Assembly (NCBI RefSeq): GCF_042660705.1
Contig: NZ_JBHSUQ010000001.1
Reading direction: 5' to 3' (one strand)
Source: Undibacterium_A arcticum
GTDB taxonomy: Bacteria; Pseudomonadota; Gammaproteobacteria; Burkholderiales; Burkholderiaceae_D
DNA length: 64,000 nucleotides
The notes beneath the pieces are model-generated. The model was given only the letters and a program-made list of their open reading frames with translations. It ran no database searches and was not told where the DNA came from. Below are positions 27,418-37,931 of the stretch, one piece after another. The position numbers were made by a program, and so were the translations under genes. Position 1 is the first letter of the stretch. Each line of letters starts with the position of its first letter.

Positions 27418-27969
27418 CTATTGGCCGGTCTTGGCCGCTGCGCCGCCGTTGACCGACGCATTGGTGGATGCGTTCAGCGACGCATTGGCCTCGCCGGATG
27501 TTGGGCTGACGCGACGCTGCACCTTTTGCGCTTTCTTGTGGCTGCTGTGGGCTGCGTTGTTGCCGTCGGCCTTGGCGCTGTCGTCCGTCGCCAGTGTCGT
27601 CTTGCCTGCTGCCATACCCGTCGCACTAGCGTCTTTCAGCTCTTTGGCTGCCGCGCCGGCGCCAGTCCCTGCCGCGTTGGCCATGCCGTGCGTCGTGCCG
27701 CTGACATCCTGCACGCCTTGAGCATTGCCGCTGACTTCAGCGGCCGCGTTGCCGGTGATGGCGCTTTGTGCGCCGCTGGCCGGAACGGCCGGGGTGGCGG
27801 GCACTGCGGGTACGGCCGGCATCGCCGGCCGCTGCAACGCGCCACCGATCGCGCCATTGGCGCCGACCGCACCGCCGCCGCCGAGATGGACGCCTTGGGC
27901 CAGCGCCAGTGTGGAAGCCGATGCCAGCAGCACCAGAGTCAAGGATTGCAGATTGGATTTGAATGTCAT
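27418..27969 (-). CDS. Secreted low-complexity Ala/Gly-rich protein
   Basis: A 183-residue protein with a clear signal peptide ending ALAQG at residue 25. The rest is low-complexity: a Gly-rich stretch, a PAVPAVPATPAVPA run, Asn/Ala/Ser-rich segments (NASLNASTNASVN) and a short Lys-rich HKKAQKVQRR. GGGAG precedes the ATG. No enzyme motif is seen; a structural or surface-exposed role is possible. From 27970 to 28251 no gene is seen. Confidence 0.65.
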   Translation of the reverse strand: MTFKSNLQSLTLVLLASASTLALAQGVHLGGGGAVGANGAIGGALQRPAMPAVPAVPATPAVPASGAQSAITGNAAAEVSGNAQGVQDVSGTTHGMANAAGTGAGAAAKELKDASATGMAAGKTTLATDDSAKADGNNAAHSSHKKAQKVQRRVSPTSGEANASLNASTNASVNGGAAAKTGQ

Positions 27970-28251
27970 GTATTACTCCCGAAGTTAATAAAATGCATCA
28001 TCGATGCTGAGAGTTTGACGACACGACAATACCGGCGTTCAGCGCAATTGCCATTCGCACATCAAAACCGCGCGAACCTGCGGCCTAAGCACTTGAATTA
28101 AAACCAATTTTTAGAATGTAAGAAAGTGTAATCAAATCGACAAAACAGCCGCGGACTGGCCATTGCGCGACCAAAAATCGGCAAAAAAATGGCGGGTCAA
28201 CGCTGCCGCGCGGCCCGCCATTCCCGGTCCTGCCGACGCTACGGTGCTGGC

Positions 28252-29150
28252 TTAGACTTTCACTTCACCACCCAGCGCCGCCACCAAGTCGCCCAGCATC
28301 TTGTTGATCTCGCCGGTCATCAGCATCATGTCGGCGTCGAAGCGCTCATCATCGTTGCGGGTGCTCTTGTCGGCGTCTTCCTTCAGCACGTCCAGCGGCG
28401 TGATCCGTTTCAAGGTCAGCGCGTCGGTCAGCACGAACGAGATGCGGTCGTTCCAGGTCAGCGCCAGCCGCGTGCATTGCTTGCCGCCGGCGATGTGGCG
28501 CCGCACGTCGTCCGCTTCCAAGGTGTGGCGCACATAGCGCACGGTGGCCTTGCCTTCACCGGTCGCCTTCAGTTCGGTGTCCTGGTCGATGGTAAAACCG
28601 TGCGGCGCTTCATCGGCCACCAGCCAGTCGGTCATCGCGGCGACCGGCGAGAACGCGACACGAAAACTTTCCAACGGGAACTTGTCGACCGCCTTGATCA
28701 GCGGTTTCAGCAATTCATCGGCCTTGCCCGCGCTGGCGGCGTCGATCACCAGCCAGCCATTGACGGTGTCGATCCACGCGTAGGTGTTGCGCCGGATGCT
28801 GAAGGCGCGCGGCAGCAGCTCGTCGGTGACCTGTTCCTTGAGGTCTTTCATCTGCTTGCGGCCGGGCGCAAAGCCTTGCTGCTCCTCGATCTCGACCGCG
28901 CGCGCCTTGGTCACCTGGTTCACCACCGAACTCGGCAACAGCTTCTTTCGGTGCCGAGCATCAGCAGGAACTGGCGGTTGACCCCATGCACCAGAGCGCC
29001 CTTGTCGCGCGGCGCGGCCCAGCCCTGATTCTGCAGATCCATGCTGCTGCCGTCGGCGAAGGTATGCGGCGTCAAAAAGGCTTCCAGTTGCTCGGCGGTG
29101 ATGGCCCACGGTGCGGGCAGGCGGTAGATTTGCAGATTCTTGAACCACAT
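28252..29150 (-). CDS. rdgC: Recombination-associated protein RdgC (frameshifted)
   Basis: DNA-binding ring protein that modulates RecA activity. The N-terminus MWFKNLQIYRLPAPW, the middle SSVVNQVTKARAVEIEE and the end KMLGDLVAALGGEV are RdgC signatures, and the total of about 299 residues is normal. The frame breaks near 28946: TERSCCRVRW in one frame, KKLLPSSVVN in the next. One more A in 'gaaagaag' restores GTEKKLLPSS, so an undercalled homopolymer is likely. The region upstream (29252-29331) resembles the region upstream of the rep helicase gene. Confidence 0.9.
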
Positions 29151-29251
29151 GGCTTTGTCGTCTTCCGGAATTTTTGGAGAAAGGGCGCCATTTTACACGC
29201 TGCGCGAGGGCCGGCGGCAGGCGCTTCCGGGTTTGTGGGGTTTTTTCGACA

Positions 29252-29331
29252 AAGAATATACTGGGCAGTGTATATTTCAAAGCCCAATGAAAACGCGGGC
29301 AATAGTCATAGTTTTGCCCCATACTCCCATG
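29252..29331. repeat. About 78-bp element upstream of rdgC, related to one upstream of rep
   Basis: Shares the core AATATACTGG...GTGTAT.TTT...AGCCCAATGA..AC and a weaker right half (GG.CAATA...ATACTCCC) with 49437-49514. In both places it lies upstream of a minus-strand recombination or replication gene. The rest of 29151-29499 has no gene. Confidence 0.6.
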
Positions 29332-29499
29332 TTAACCGATGTCATTTGGACAAATTTTGGCTGCATCTGGAAGCACACGCCGGGGTCGCATGGCGCGCAG
29401 CGCGGATTGTGATGTGGGCAAATCGCGGACGTTGGGAATAGGCGGGAGCACGCCTTGTGGCGGAGTGTATTCGGCGGCGACGGACCGGCTGTCGGATGG

Positions 29500-29799
29500 C
29501 TAAATCCCCATCTTCTCCAGAATCGCGCCGAGTTCGCGCAGCACCGGGTCCAGGCGCGGATGCTCGGCTGCGAAACGGGCCGACAGCGATTGGGTGCGTG
29601 CGGCCAGGCTGACCGCCTCGGCGCCGAGCGGCTGGTCCGTGCCATTCCGCTCTGCCGTGCTCTGCCCCTTGCCGAGCAAGCTCTGGATGTCGCTGTCGAG
29701 AACCTGCAGCAGCTCCTTCAGTTCGCCATCCAGCGTATCGGCGTCTTCCAGATTGGCGTGCAGCTTCTTCAGCGATGCTTTCAGTTGTTCGGTGTCCAT
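29500..29799 (-). CDS. DUF4404 family protein
   Basis: A 99-residue all-helical protein. MDTEQLKASLKKLHANLE at the start, ELKELLQVLDSDIQSLL in the middle, and a C-terminal RFAAEHPRLDPVLRELGAIL helix, matching the DUF4404 family of small coiled-coil proteins. The function is unknown. It lies in the same direction as, and about 350 bp upstream of, rdgC. Confidence 0.82.
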   Translation of the reverse strand: MDTEQLKASLKKLHANLEDADTLDGELKELLQVLDSDIQSLLGKGQSTAERNGTDQPLGAEAVSLAARTQSLSARFAAEHPRLDPVLRELGAILEKMGI

Positions 29800-29951
29800 G
29801 ATGGGTCGCCCTGTGTGAGGTGCACTGCAATTAGCGCAAGTGGTGCTAGGAGATTCATATACTCGCCGTCAGTATGATCCCATTTGCACCATTTGCGGGC
29901 GCAATGCAGCCGGTCGACTGCAAAACAGGAAAACGTGGCAGTGCCACTCGC

Positions 29952-30179
29952 TCATTGCTCCAGATACAGCTCTTCGACCTTCTTGCGCGCCCAAGGCGTT
30001 TGCCGCAGGAATTTCAGGCTCGACTTGACACTCGGATCCAGCTTGAAACAGCGAATGTCGATGCGGCGCGCCAGCTCGTCCCAGCCGTATTGCGCCACCA
30101 GCGCCTGCAGGATCGCTTCCAGCGTGACGCCTTGCAGCGTGCGCCCGCTACCGGAATTTTTGATTGCTTCATCAGTCAT
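29952..30179 (-). CDS. VF530-family DNA-binding protein (DUF2132)
   Basis: A 75-residue protein, LEAILQALVAQYGWDELARRI...CFKLDPSVKSSLKFLRQTPWARKKVEELYL. This is the full VF530 domain, a small helical fold reported to bind DNA. Its ATG overlaps the stop of the flavoprotein gene by 8 bp (ATGACTGA), so the two form a translationally coupled pair. The length is normal for the family. Confidence 0.88.
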   Translation of the reverse strand: MTDEAIKNSGSGRTLQGVTLEAILQALVAQYGWDELARRIDIRCFKLDPSVKSSLKFLRQTPWARKKVEELYLEQ

Positions 30180-31557
30180 CGGTTTGCCCAAGATCAAGAA
30201 TTCGTGGAGTCGCGCAGCCGCCCTGCTCCTTCCCTGCCAGCCACGCCAGCACGCCGTGCGCCGCCGCGCGGCCACTGGCAAAACATGCCGTCAGCAGGTA
30301 GCCGCCGGTCGGCGCCTCCCAGTCCAGCATCTCGCCGGCGCAGAATACGCCTGGCAGCGCGCTCAGCATCAATTGCGCATCGAGCGCGTCGAAGCGCACG
30401 CCGCCGGCACTACTGATCGCCTCGTCGAGCGGGCGCGCGGCAGTCAGCCGCAGCGGCAGCGCCTTGATCTTGTGCGCCAGCAACTCGGGATCAGCATAGT
30501 CCGCCGCCGACGCCAGCTCGCGCAGCAAGCCGGCCTTGACGCCGGTGATATTCACCCGGCTCTGCAGGTGACTGGCCATCGAGCGCGCACCGCGCGGCCG
30601 CGCCAGCGCGTCGATCACGCGCTGCAAGGGCCAGTCCGGCGCCAGATCGAGCGCGATCAGCGCCGCACCGGCGGCGTTGATCTGTTCGCGCAGCACACTC
30701 GAGATCGCATAGATCAGGCTGCCTTCGACGCCGCGGTCGGACACCATCAGTTCGCCTGACCGGCGCTGACGCTGACCGTTGGGGTCGGTGTAATGCAGCG
30801 CGACCGATTTGACCGGCTGACCGGCATAGCGGCTGCGGAAATGTTCGCTCCAGCCGGCTTGCTGCGCGTGACCGACCTCGAAACCGCAATTGGCCGGCTG
30901 CAGCGGCGCCACCGCAACGCCCTGTTGCGCCAGCAGCGGCACCCACGCGCCGTCCGAGCCGAGCCGGGCCCAACTGCCGCCGCCCAGCGCCAGCACCACC
31001 GCGTCGGCCTGCCGCGTCTGTTCGCCGTGCGGCGTCATGAAGCGCAGTGCGCGCGCACCTCGGTCCGAACCGTGGTTCGAACCGCGCTGCGAATCGCGCT
31101 CCGAATCGCGCTCCGAATCGCGCTGTGTATCATCATCCTGCCAACCCAGCCAGCGATGTCGCATATGAAAGCCGACGCCGGCCGCGCGCAGCCGATGCAG
31201 CCAGGCGCGCAGCAAGGGCGCCGCCTTCATGTCGGTGGGAAACACGCGGCCCGAGGAGCCGACGAAGGTGTCGATGCCCAAGCCGTGCACCCAGGCCCGC
31301 AGCGCGTCCGGCCCGAAGCCGTCGAGCCAGGGCGCGACCTGCTGCGCGCGCGCACCGTAACGCGCCAGAAACGGGGCCAGCGGCTCGGAGTGCGTCAAAT
31401 TCATGCCGCCGCGCCCGGCCAGCAGGAACTTGCGCCCGACCGACGGCATCGCGTCATACAGGTCAACCCGCAGGCCATGCTGGCTCAGGACTTCGGCCGC
31501 CATCAGACCGGCGGGACCGCCGCCGATGATGGCAACGGTCTGGCTAATTGGGGTCAT
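30172..31557 (-). CDS. HI0933-like FAD flavoprotein (TIGR03862 group)
   Basis: A 461-residue NAD(P)/FAD-dependent oxidoreductase. It has the N-terminal dinucleotide site IIGGGPAGLMAAE, the family motif GRKFLLAGRGGMNLTHSE, a mid-protein ALGGGSWARLGSDG and the C-terminal FCAGEMLDWEAPTGGYLLTACFASGRAA. The substrate is unknown. An insertion of about 24 residues (QRDSERDSERDSQRGS...) coded by 12-bp tandem repeats (31067-31126) interrupts a loop. It is upstream of and overlaps the VF530 gene. Confidence 0.9.
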   Translation of the reverse strand: MTPISQTVAIIGGGPAGLMAAEVLSQHGLRVDLYDAMPSVGRKFLLAGRGGMNLTHSEPLAPFLARYGARAQQVAPWLDGFGPDALRAWVHGLGIDTFVGSSGRVFPTDMKAAPLLRAWLHRLRAAGVGFHMRHRWLGWQDDDTQRDSERDSERDSQRGSNHGSDRGARALRFMTPHGEQTRQADAVVLALGGGSWARLGSDGAWVPLLAQQGVAVAPLQPANCGFEVGHAQQAGWSEHFRSRYAGQPVKSVALHYTDPNGQRQRRSGELMVSDRGVEGSLIYAISSVLREQINAAGAALIALDLAPDWPLQRVIDALARPRGARSMASHLQSRVNITGVKAGLLRELASAADYADPELLAHKIKALPLRLTAARPLDEAISSAGGVRFDALDAQLMLSALPGVFCAGEMLDWEAPTGGYLLTACFASGRAAAHGVLAWLAGKEQGGCATPRILDLGQTDD

Positions 31558-31925
31558 CAGGACTCTCTCGTCGGATCACGCCACACTGGGCCAGATGGGT
31601 AAATTGGGATTGATTCGGGTCGTTTTGATTGGGTACGCCGTGCCAAGATTATGAAATTGCACACGGTAACATCAGCCGATTTTAAGGCTTGTCAGCATTC
31701 TATATAGCCAAGTCAACGGGCGCAGGCCGGTGCAGGAATCGGCTTTGGCGTCGAATCCGCCAATTTGGCAGGGGCAGTATCAGAACGTTATTCCGCGAAC
31801 GCCAGTGTACGCGTTGCCAAGACAGCGCGCTGCCGTGAGCACCAACCATCCGATACCGGGCAGATCATGCGGATGTGCGACGGAGAATCGCAGGCGTAGC
31901 CAATTTTCGTCTTGTGAAGTTCCGG

Positions 31926-31957
31926 GCGATGGTCAAGTTTGACAACTTGACCATCGC
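31926..31957. repeat. Perfect hairpin in the flavoprotein-pilY1 intergenic gap
   Basis: GCGATGGTCAAGTT-tgac-AACTTGACCATCGC is a perfect 14-bp stem, just past the pilY1 stop (31970). No T-run follows on the minus strand. It may end the pilin operon transcript. I see no gene in the rest of 31558-31969. Confidence 0.65.
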
Positions 31958-31969
31958 TTCGTGCAATAA

Positions 31970-34900
31970 CTAGTTCTTGTACCAATAGGTCCTGGTGATT
32001 TTCTTCTTGCCAACTTGTGGTACCCAGCAATTCTCCAATGGGGACTTACATGGGGGATTTGGAGGGACGATCGTTGGTGGACTACAACCAATGCAAAATT
32101 GATACTTTTTGCCGTCCACTGTCACGACCCCAGCCACCGGGGAAGGAGGCAGTCCACCGCCGTCCAAGACGGTCGCTGCATGTTCGCCGCTAAACAGACT
32201 GACACTGTAGCCTCTGGCAACACCCAGATCAGAAGTGCATGAAGTAGTGCTTGGCAGGTTTGGCTGGTTGGTACCGAAGGAGGTGATGCCACTGAGCGTG
32301 AGCGGCGCGTTCACAGCCTTTCCCCTGCGAGGAAGTTGATGTAAAAACCTCTTTTCGTGACATCGTCAACGTAATTGGTGCTAGTGGCGTCAAACAAGTC
32401 GACATCAGTGACCGTCGTTTGTCCTGAACCATCCTTGCCGGTCTTCATATCCTTTAGCATGTAGAACCGGTTTTGCACCATGTAAGCCGAATTGGCGCTG
32501 CTGCTGTATAGCGGATGCTCGCGATCACCCGAGCCGATCATTACCGCATCGTATGAACTGGCTGAACCGCTCGTTCCGATAGGCACCACGCTTGGTGGGT
32601 AGAAAAATTTGCGTGGTGCGGCACCGGAGCCACCTAGGGTGGCAAGTTTGCTCACTATCCAGTTACTAGGGGAAGTGGCATCTATATCCACGCGCCAGAC
32701 GTTGCCGCCGACGTCCGCCACATATAGCCGGTCGGTTTTTCCGTCATTGTCCCGATCCAGCGCCGTCACGTCAGAAGGAATGGCAAAGTTCATGCCGCTG
32801 ACGGTCTTGCAAACTCCTGATGCCGGACACTTGGCAGTGTCAGGCGTCGCGCTCCAGATCGGATCGCCGGTCACTGCATCCAGTACGAAAATACCGCGAC
32901 CCTTCGTGTCCGCAATCGGCGGTTCGCTATCTTCCGTAGTATCGTAGCCCGCGCCAAAGATCAATACTGGATTGGTATTGGCCTTGATTACCGCGACTTT
33001 CGGTCGCGACCAGGTCTGGCCTAGTTCCGGCAGGTCGGTGGTCGATTTCTTCCACAATACCCGCGGGTTTGCTGGGTCCGTCACATTCAAGGCATAGATG
33101 AACGTGCCGCCGCGACGCATGGTGAGATAGATGTGTGCGACGCGCGTCGTCCCGTCCGTATTCAATTGCTGATACACGCCCGTGGCACCGTCCACAAAAT
33201 AGTCCTTCTTTTGCGGCGCCGGCGTAATTCCAGTTGGCGTAGACGGCAATAGCAGCGCTGGACTATTGGTCCTCTGACGAGTCAGTTTGCTGTAGAACTC
33301 GGGCAGGACCAGTCCCCACATCTCGCCGCCGGCTGCAACGCCACCGATCGCGTTGCTCTGGTTGCCATTGACAGCCCTGAATACGCCATCGTTGGCGCCG
33401 TAGTAGACCACCACCCCGGTTGTTCCGCCGTAGTTGATAACCACCGGGCGCGAATGCAGCACGTCACCATGGATCGATGGACGGACCGTATAGCCATTGC
33501 CGGGGCTGGCCTCATCGCCGAAGTTATCCTCGCCGCGCACCCAGTTGATCAAGGCGGTGCGGTCACTGGTTCCGCCCACGCTGGCTGTGATGGTGCCGGT
33601 TGCCGGCGAGACGGGCGAAAGCGCCACGGTGTAATTGAAGGTATTGGCCGTTACGCCGGAAATGACATAGCTGCCGACATAGGCGTTCTCGTTGGCCCCG
33701 GTCGTGCCGCCTATGCTGACCGTTTCTCCATTTACAAAGCCGTGCACTGACACCGTAGCAGTTGCTGTGGTACCTGAGCGCGTCAAGCTGGTCACGGTCT
33801 TTGCCGCGGCACTACCATCAGCATACGCGGACCCAGTTGCGGGACTAGCCGGAGTGGTTGCGGCAATGGTATAGGTAAAGCTCTTGTTGCCCGTATTAGT
33901 AATAACGAAACTCCCGTTATATCCAGGAATGACGTTACCTGCTGAATCCGCAATGCCTGTGATAGTCGCTGTATTTCCAGTTGCAAAGCCATGGTTGGCA
34001 GTAGTCGTAACGGTCACGGTCGTGCTGCCTGCGGCGCGCACTACGCCAGGATTGGGATTATTGTTATACACCGCAATATTTCGTGTGGTCGAGCCCACTT
34101 TTGCGGTTCCTCCTCCAGCCGGCGATATTGGCCCTTCGACCACTGCATAGCTGAAATGATTATTGTCGATCATGGTGATCGAGAAGGTACCGTTGTATTG
34201 CGCCTGGGTGGCGCCCGTAATCGTAACGGTCTGCCCATTCGCATAACCGTGATTGTTCAAGGTAACGGTGGCAGTGGTCCCGCTACGGATAATTGAAGCA
34301 ATTAACTGCGGATTGCCAGGTATTGTTGCCGTGTAGTTTCCGGTTGCTGGTGAAGGCGGGTTTTCTGCAACAGGATAGCTAAAGCTAGTGTTGCTGATCC
34401 AGGTAATGGTGAACGTGCCGTTATATTCGGTTTGCGTGGCGCCGCTGATCGTGACCGATGCTCCATTGGCAAAACCGTGATTACGGGCGGTAGTCACTGT
34501 CGCGGTCGTACCGGAACGAGTAATGGTCGAGACGGATACACCCGAGACAGAGTTCAGCAAGGCATCGGTTATCGCGGCGTTGCTTGTCGCGAAGGCATTC
34601 GCGCTATTCGATAACTGCGCCACGCAACCCGTGCCGCCAGGGCAGTAAGTGTAAAGGTTGCGCGTCAACGCAGATGCCGCCGTATAAGTGTCGGTCAGAT
34701 TCTTGACGCGCAACTGCTGCGCGGCGCCACCCTTTTCCACCAACTCACCGTCCGGCGAATCGAAACCGAGACCTGCGCCGTTCGGCGCGTTGACATAGAA
34801 GCCGCCAGTAGAATCAGGCGCTGCGGCTAAGTTCTTGGTGGTCCAGAAACTGATCGCATTAGGCGAGATAAAACCGGTTTTGGCTGAGCTGATTGCAAGC

Positions 34901-36159
34901 TGAGGAGTTGGGGAAGAAGCGTCGCCCAACTTCAAATTATCGCCATTCAGAATAAATTGATATTGCTTCAAATTACCCAACCATCGTGGATTGGCGCTCG
35001 CGTCAGGACGGAACATTCCCATGTAAATCTGGTTCAGGTAAGTGCCTTGCGTATTGACGCTGACCGGCAAGCTGGAAGAGGAAAAGACGCTGTTGGTCGC
35101 TTGTACTTCGTTCAATATCTTGAGTATTGCGTTTTTTACTTCCGTGGAGGTCCCGGTCTGAAAATACTTGCCGCCACCGTAGGTTGCCATGTTGGTCAGC
35201 AGCGCAGGATAGTCAGGCTTGCACGAATTTGTGCCGTTATTAATCACTCCGATCGTGTACGTGATGATGTTTTGGGTACCATCGAGCGTTGACGATGCGT
35301 CCGATCCATACATATAACGCGCCCACTCGTCGGCCCAATTTTCTGACCAATCGCTACTTTGGGTACCGGCTGCCAAACTCGTGACGCCACAGGTCATGGA
35401 TGCGAATTTCACCGTATTCGATAGTTTTATCTTTTGCGCAGCCGTTGCGCCAACCTGGCTTGAATTGAGCCCTACGCTGCTGTCATTGGGATCCGACTGC
35501 GCCGTATCGGCCGGGCCTCCGGAGTTGCTGAAAGAATTGCCAATGAAGATCACGAAGTTCTTTTCGCAGCCAGCGCCGATGATGGATGTCGCGTAGTTTT
35601 TCCCGGACAAGCCAGTTTTTCCGGTGTAGTAGGCCCATGCCTCCTGCATGGTACTCCCAGTTCTATCGCCTCCTGATTTGATGGTAAACGCGGTAGCACT
35701 GTTGTTTCCCGACAACTGCCAGCTCTTGATGAAATTGATCAATGCCGTTTTGCCTGCCGCATCCATCAAGGTCAGCGGTTTCACCAAGCACCCTCCATTG
35801 CTGCCCACACAAGGGCCAACACCGGTTGCAGCACCATTCGTAAAATTATTTCCGTTGTTGACCATGATGCCAACATTGACCGTCCCCACAGGGAGGCTAT
35901 TAATTGCATCGACCAGCGCGCACTGTTCGACCCCGCCACCTGTATTGCCCAGCGATGGCGCCCCTCCGGCCGCGTAGGCGGTACAGGGCACCGCTGCGCT
36001 CGAGGAAAAATTCGCACCGGTATCCATCACCATCAGCACATTGGGGACACCGCCACTGCCGGTACCGCCATATATGTCTGTATCCTCGGCCTGACTGAAT
36101 AGCGGGATCGTAAGCAGAGCAAATAAGGTGCTGAGCAGGATAGAGCGAATTTTAATCAT
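31970..36159 (-). CDS. pilY1: Type IV pilus tip adhesin/assembly protein PilY1 (frameshifted near the C-terminus)
   Basis: Large secreted pilus protein of about 1396 residues. It has a signal peptide (ends SQAED), an N-terminal vWA-like domain (VLMVMDTGANFS, degenerate MIDAS) and four tandem repeats of about 65-75 residues (about 540-865) of NHGFANG..VTISGAT...YNGTF type. The C-terminal PilC-type beta-propeller has a calcium loop DRDNDGKTD near residue 1138. The frame stops at 32311 after FYINFLAGERL, but the next frame continues VNAPLTLSGITSFGTN...LDGGGLPPSP...RTYWYKN, the usual PilY1 end. One extra A in 'gaaagg' gives AGEKAVNAPL and joins them. GGAGGTGG precedes the ATG. Confidence 0.92.
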
Positions 36160-36239
36160 GGGACCACCTCCGAAGCGCTGATGCGCTGGTGCTTCTATTG
36201 TTATGATGAAATGTGACGAATGCCGAAATTTCCGCGCGG

Positions 36240-36776
36240 TTAGCAAGCCGTGGGTATGTAGGTGCGTCTCGCAACCCCTTGATGCTGGCTGATTCTTGCG
36301 CCGCTCCTGCCATCCAAAACATCGGCCTGCACCTCCCACTGCTGCTGGTTGCAGGTCGTCTGATTCGGTATCGGATTGCCATCAGGACCAATGGGGGGAT
36401 CGCCGGCTGCATCGCCGATACACTTGCGATCGTCCACGTCATTGGGATTGAGCGACGGGTCGGTGCTCAATATCGGCACCGTGATATTACAAACCGGTTT
36501 GGCAATATGGACGTCATAGCTGACGGGGCCGGTCGACACTTGTATGGTTTGCGCAGCGATCGTGGTGGTAAAGTCGACCGGATTGTCGGCATCGATAACC
36601 TGCTCGATCGCCTGTTGCGCGACGGCGGCGACTTCGGTCTGCACCTGCATGTTGCCTGCCACCCGCAAGTTAGTATTGCCGAACCGAATGGCCGATACCA
36701 CCAGCAAGGTCAAGACCACCAGCATGATCAAACTCACCACCAGGGTGGCGCCGGATTGTCGCTGGTTGTTTGTCAT
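36240..36776 (-). CDS. pilX: Minor pilin PilX
   Basis: A 178-residue type IV pilus assembly protein. The N-terminus QRQSGATLVVSLIMLVVLTLLVVSAI is a PilX-type transmembrane helix without the usual GFTLIE motif, and RFGNTNLRVAGNMQ is a family hallmark. The C-terminal region is Cys-containing. Its ATG overlaps the pilW stop by 4 bp (ATGA), so translation is coupled. pilY1 follows 80 bp downstream. It helps prime pilus assembly with the other minor pilins. Confidence 0.9.
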   Translation of the reverse strand: MTNNQRQSGATLVVSLIMLVVLTLLVVSAIRFGNTNLRVAGNMQVQTEVAAVAQQAIEQVIDADNPVDFTTTIAAQTIQVSTGPVSYDVHIAKPVCNITVPILSTDPSLNPNDVDDRKCIGDAAGDPPIGPDGNPIPNQTTCNQQQWEVQADVLDGRSGARISQHQGVARRTYIPTAC

Positions 36777-37927
36777 TGTTCTCTCCGTGAGCTTGGATTG
36801 ACGGCTCGCACCAACTGGGTGAAGACATGACGTTTGTAGGTTTTATCGGTCGGCGTTACATCCCCAGCCAGCCCCAATTTGTAGGTCTTGTCGTCGATAA
36901 ACCCGCCTGTGGCGTCGTTATTGCGCGCCAGCAGATTGACCCGGATGGCCATGACATTTGACCAATTGGTGACAGCGGTCGTGGTGACCTTCGCAAAATA
37001 GGTGGCCGCGGTGCTGGGGCATGCGGTAATTTCCGTGGTCGACGGTGTCGTCGGGTCGCTTACATAACAGTCGGGCGCGCCGTCTGCCGCCACCGCTCCG
37101 GTGTAATCCACGCCATAGTCCAGCTGGAGGTTTTCTATGCCTTCGACCAGTGGTACCGTGGTAAATGTCGCGGCGCCGCCTGACAAAGACAATTCCAGAC
37201 GTTTTAGCGTCGGGATCGGTTTGCCATTGTCATCCGAGCGGGTGCAGGTGGAACCGGCGCCAGTCGGCACGCTGCAAGGGCTGACAAAATAGATATCCGT
37301 CAGGTATTTGCGCAGGTTAGCCGGTGTGCCGTCCCTTTTGGTCAGATTGAACACCGTGGTATCGGTCCCGGTGCCCAGCACATAAGTAAATTCCGGTGCT
37401 GGTGCCAGCAAGCCCGCTTGCAGATACGGTTGTGCCGCGACTGCGCTCGCGATCGGGACGGACGTGGTATCGACACGCCGGATTACGAGAATATCTGTGC
37501 CTGCCAGGTGATTCGCATCCGGCAAGCACCCTGATAGCGGCGAAGGTACGGTTGCGGGGGAGTCATATCCTTGGATTGGCAAGGGGATTCCGGTTACCAG
37601 AGCTGGTGTCGCGGTAGCGCATGGATCAGGCAGGGTCGCCGGCAGCGCACCCAAGCGCCAATATTCGCCGTAATATCCGGCCAGCTGAATATCATCCTGC
37701 AACTGCTGCATCGCGTAGCGGCCATTTTCAATCTGCCGGCCGGTCTTGTCGAGCTCGCTACGCGCGCTGCTTTGTTTCGCAAACAGGGTTGTTAGACCGG
37801 CCAGTAAAAGCAACCCAATCGTTATCGAAATCATCAATTCCACGAGCGTCAGGCCGGCATGGCGATGCAGATTGATCGCGTTTCCGATACCGGCGGCGTT
37901 GTATTTTTTGTGGTTGGAAGCGTTCAT
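36773..37927 (-). CDS. pilW: Minor pilin PilW
   Basis: A 384-residue prepilin. The cleavage motif HAGLTLVELMISITIGLLLLAGL has G at -1 and Glu5, and RQIENGRYAMQQLQDDIQLAGYYGEY is typical of PilW. The long C-terminal pseudopilin domain has Cys pairs and VEGIENLQLDYGVD. It starts 4 bp after the pilV stop and overlaps pilX, as expected in the fimT-pilV-pilW-pilX-pilY1 operon. Confidence 0.93.
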   Translation of the reverse strand: MNASNHKKYNAAGIGNAINLHRHAGLTLVELMISITIGLLLLAGLTTLFAKQSSARSELDKTGRQIENGRYAMQQLQDDIQLAGYYGEYWRLGALPATLPDPCATATPALVTGIPLPIQGYDSPATVPSPLSGCLPDANHLAGTDILVIRRVDTTSVPIASAVAAQPYLQAGLLAPAPEFTYVLGTGTDTTVFNLTKRDGTPANLRKYLTDIYFVSPCSVPTGAGSTCTRSDDNGKPIPTLKRLELSLSGGAATFTTVPLVEGIENLQLDYGVDYTGAVAADGAPDCYVSDPTTPSTTEITACPSTAATYFAKVTTTAVTNWSNVMAIRVNLLARNNDATGGFIDDKTYKLGLAGDVTPTDKTYKRHVFTQLVRAVNPSSRREQ

Positions 37928-37931
37928 GGGG

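Noticed and set aside
29252..29331. A LexA box upstream of rdgC (and of rep at 49,437)
   Set aside because: The shared AATATACTGG element lacks CTGT-N8-ACAG on either strand in both copies.
31970..32314. A separate 114-residue gene downstream of pilY1
   Set aside because: Its sequence (VNAPLTLSGITSFGTN, LDGGGLPPSP, RTYWYKN) is the normal C-terminus of PilY1; a one-base correction joins them.
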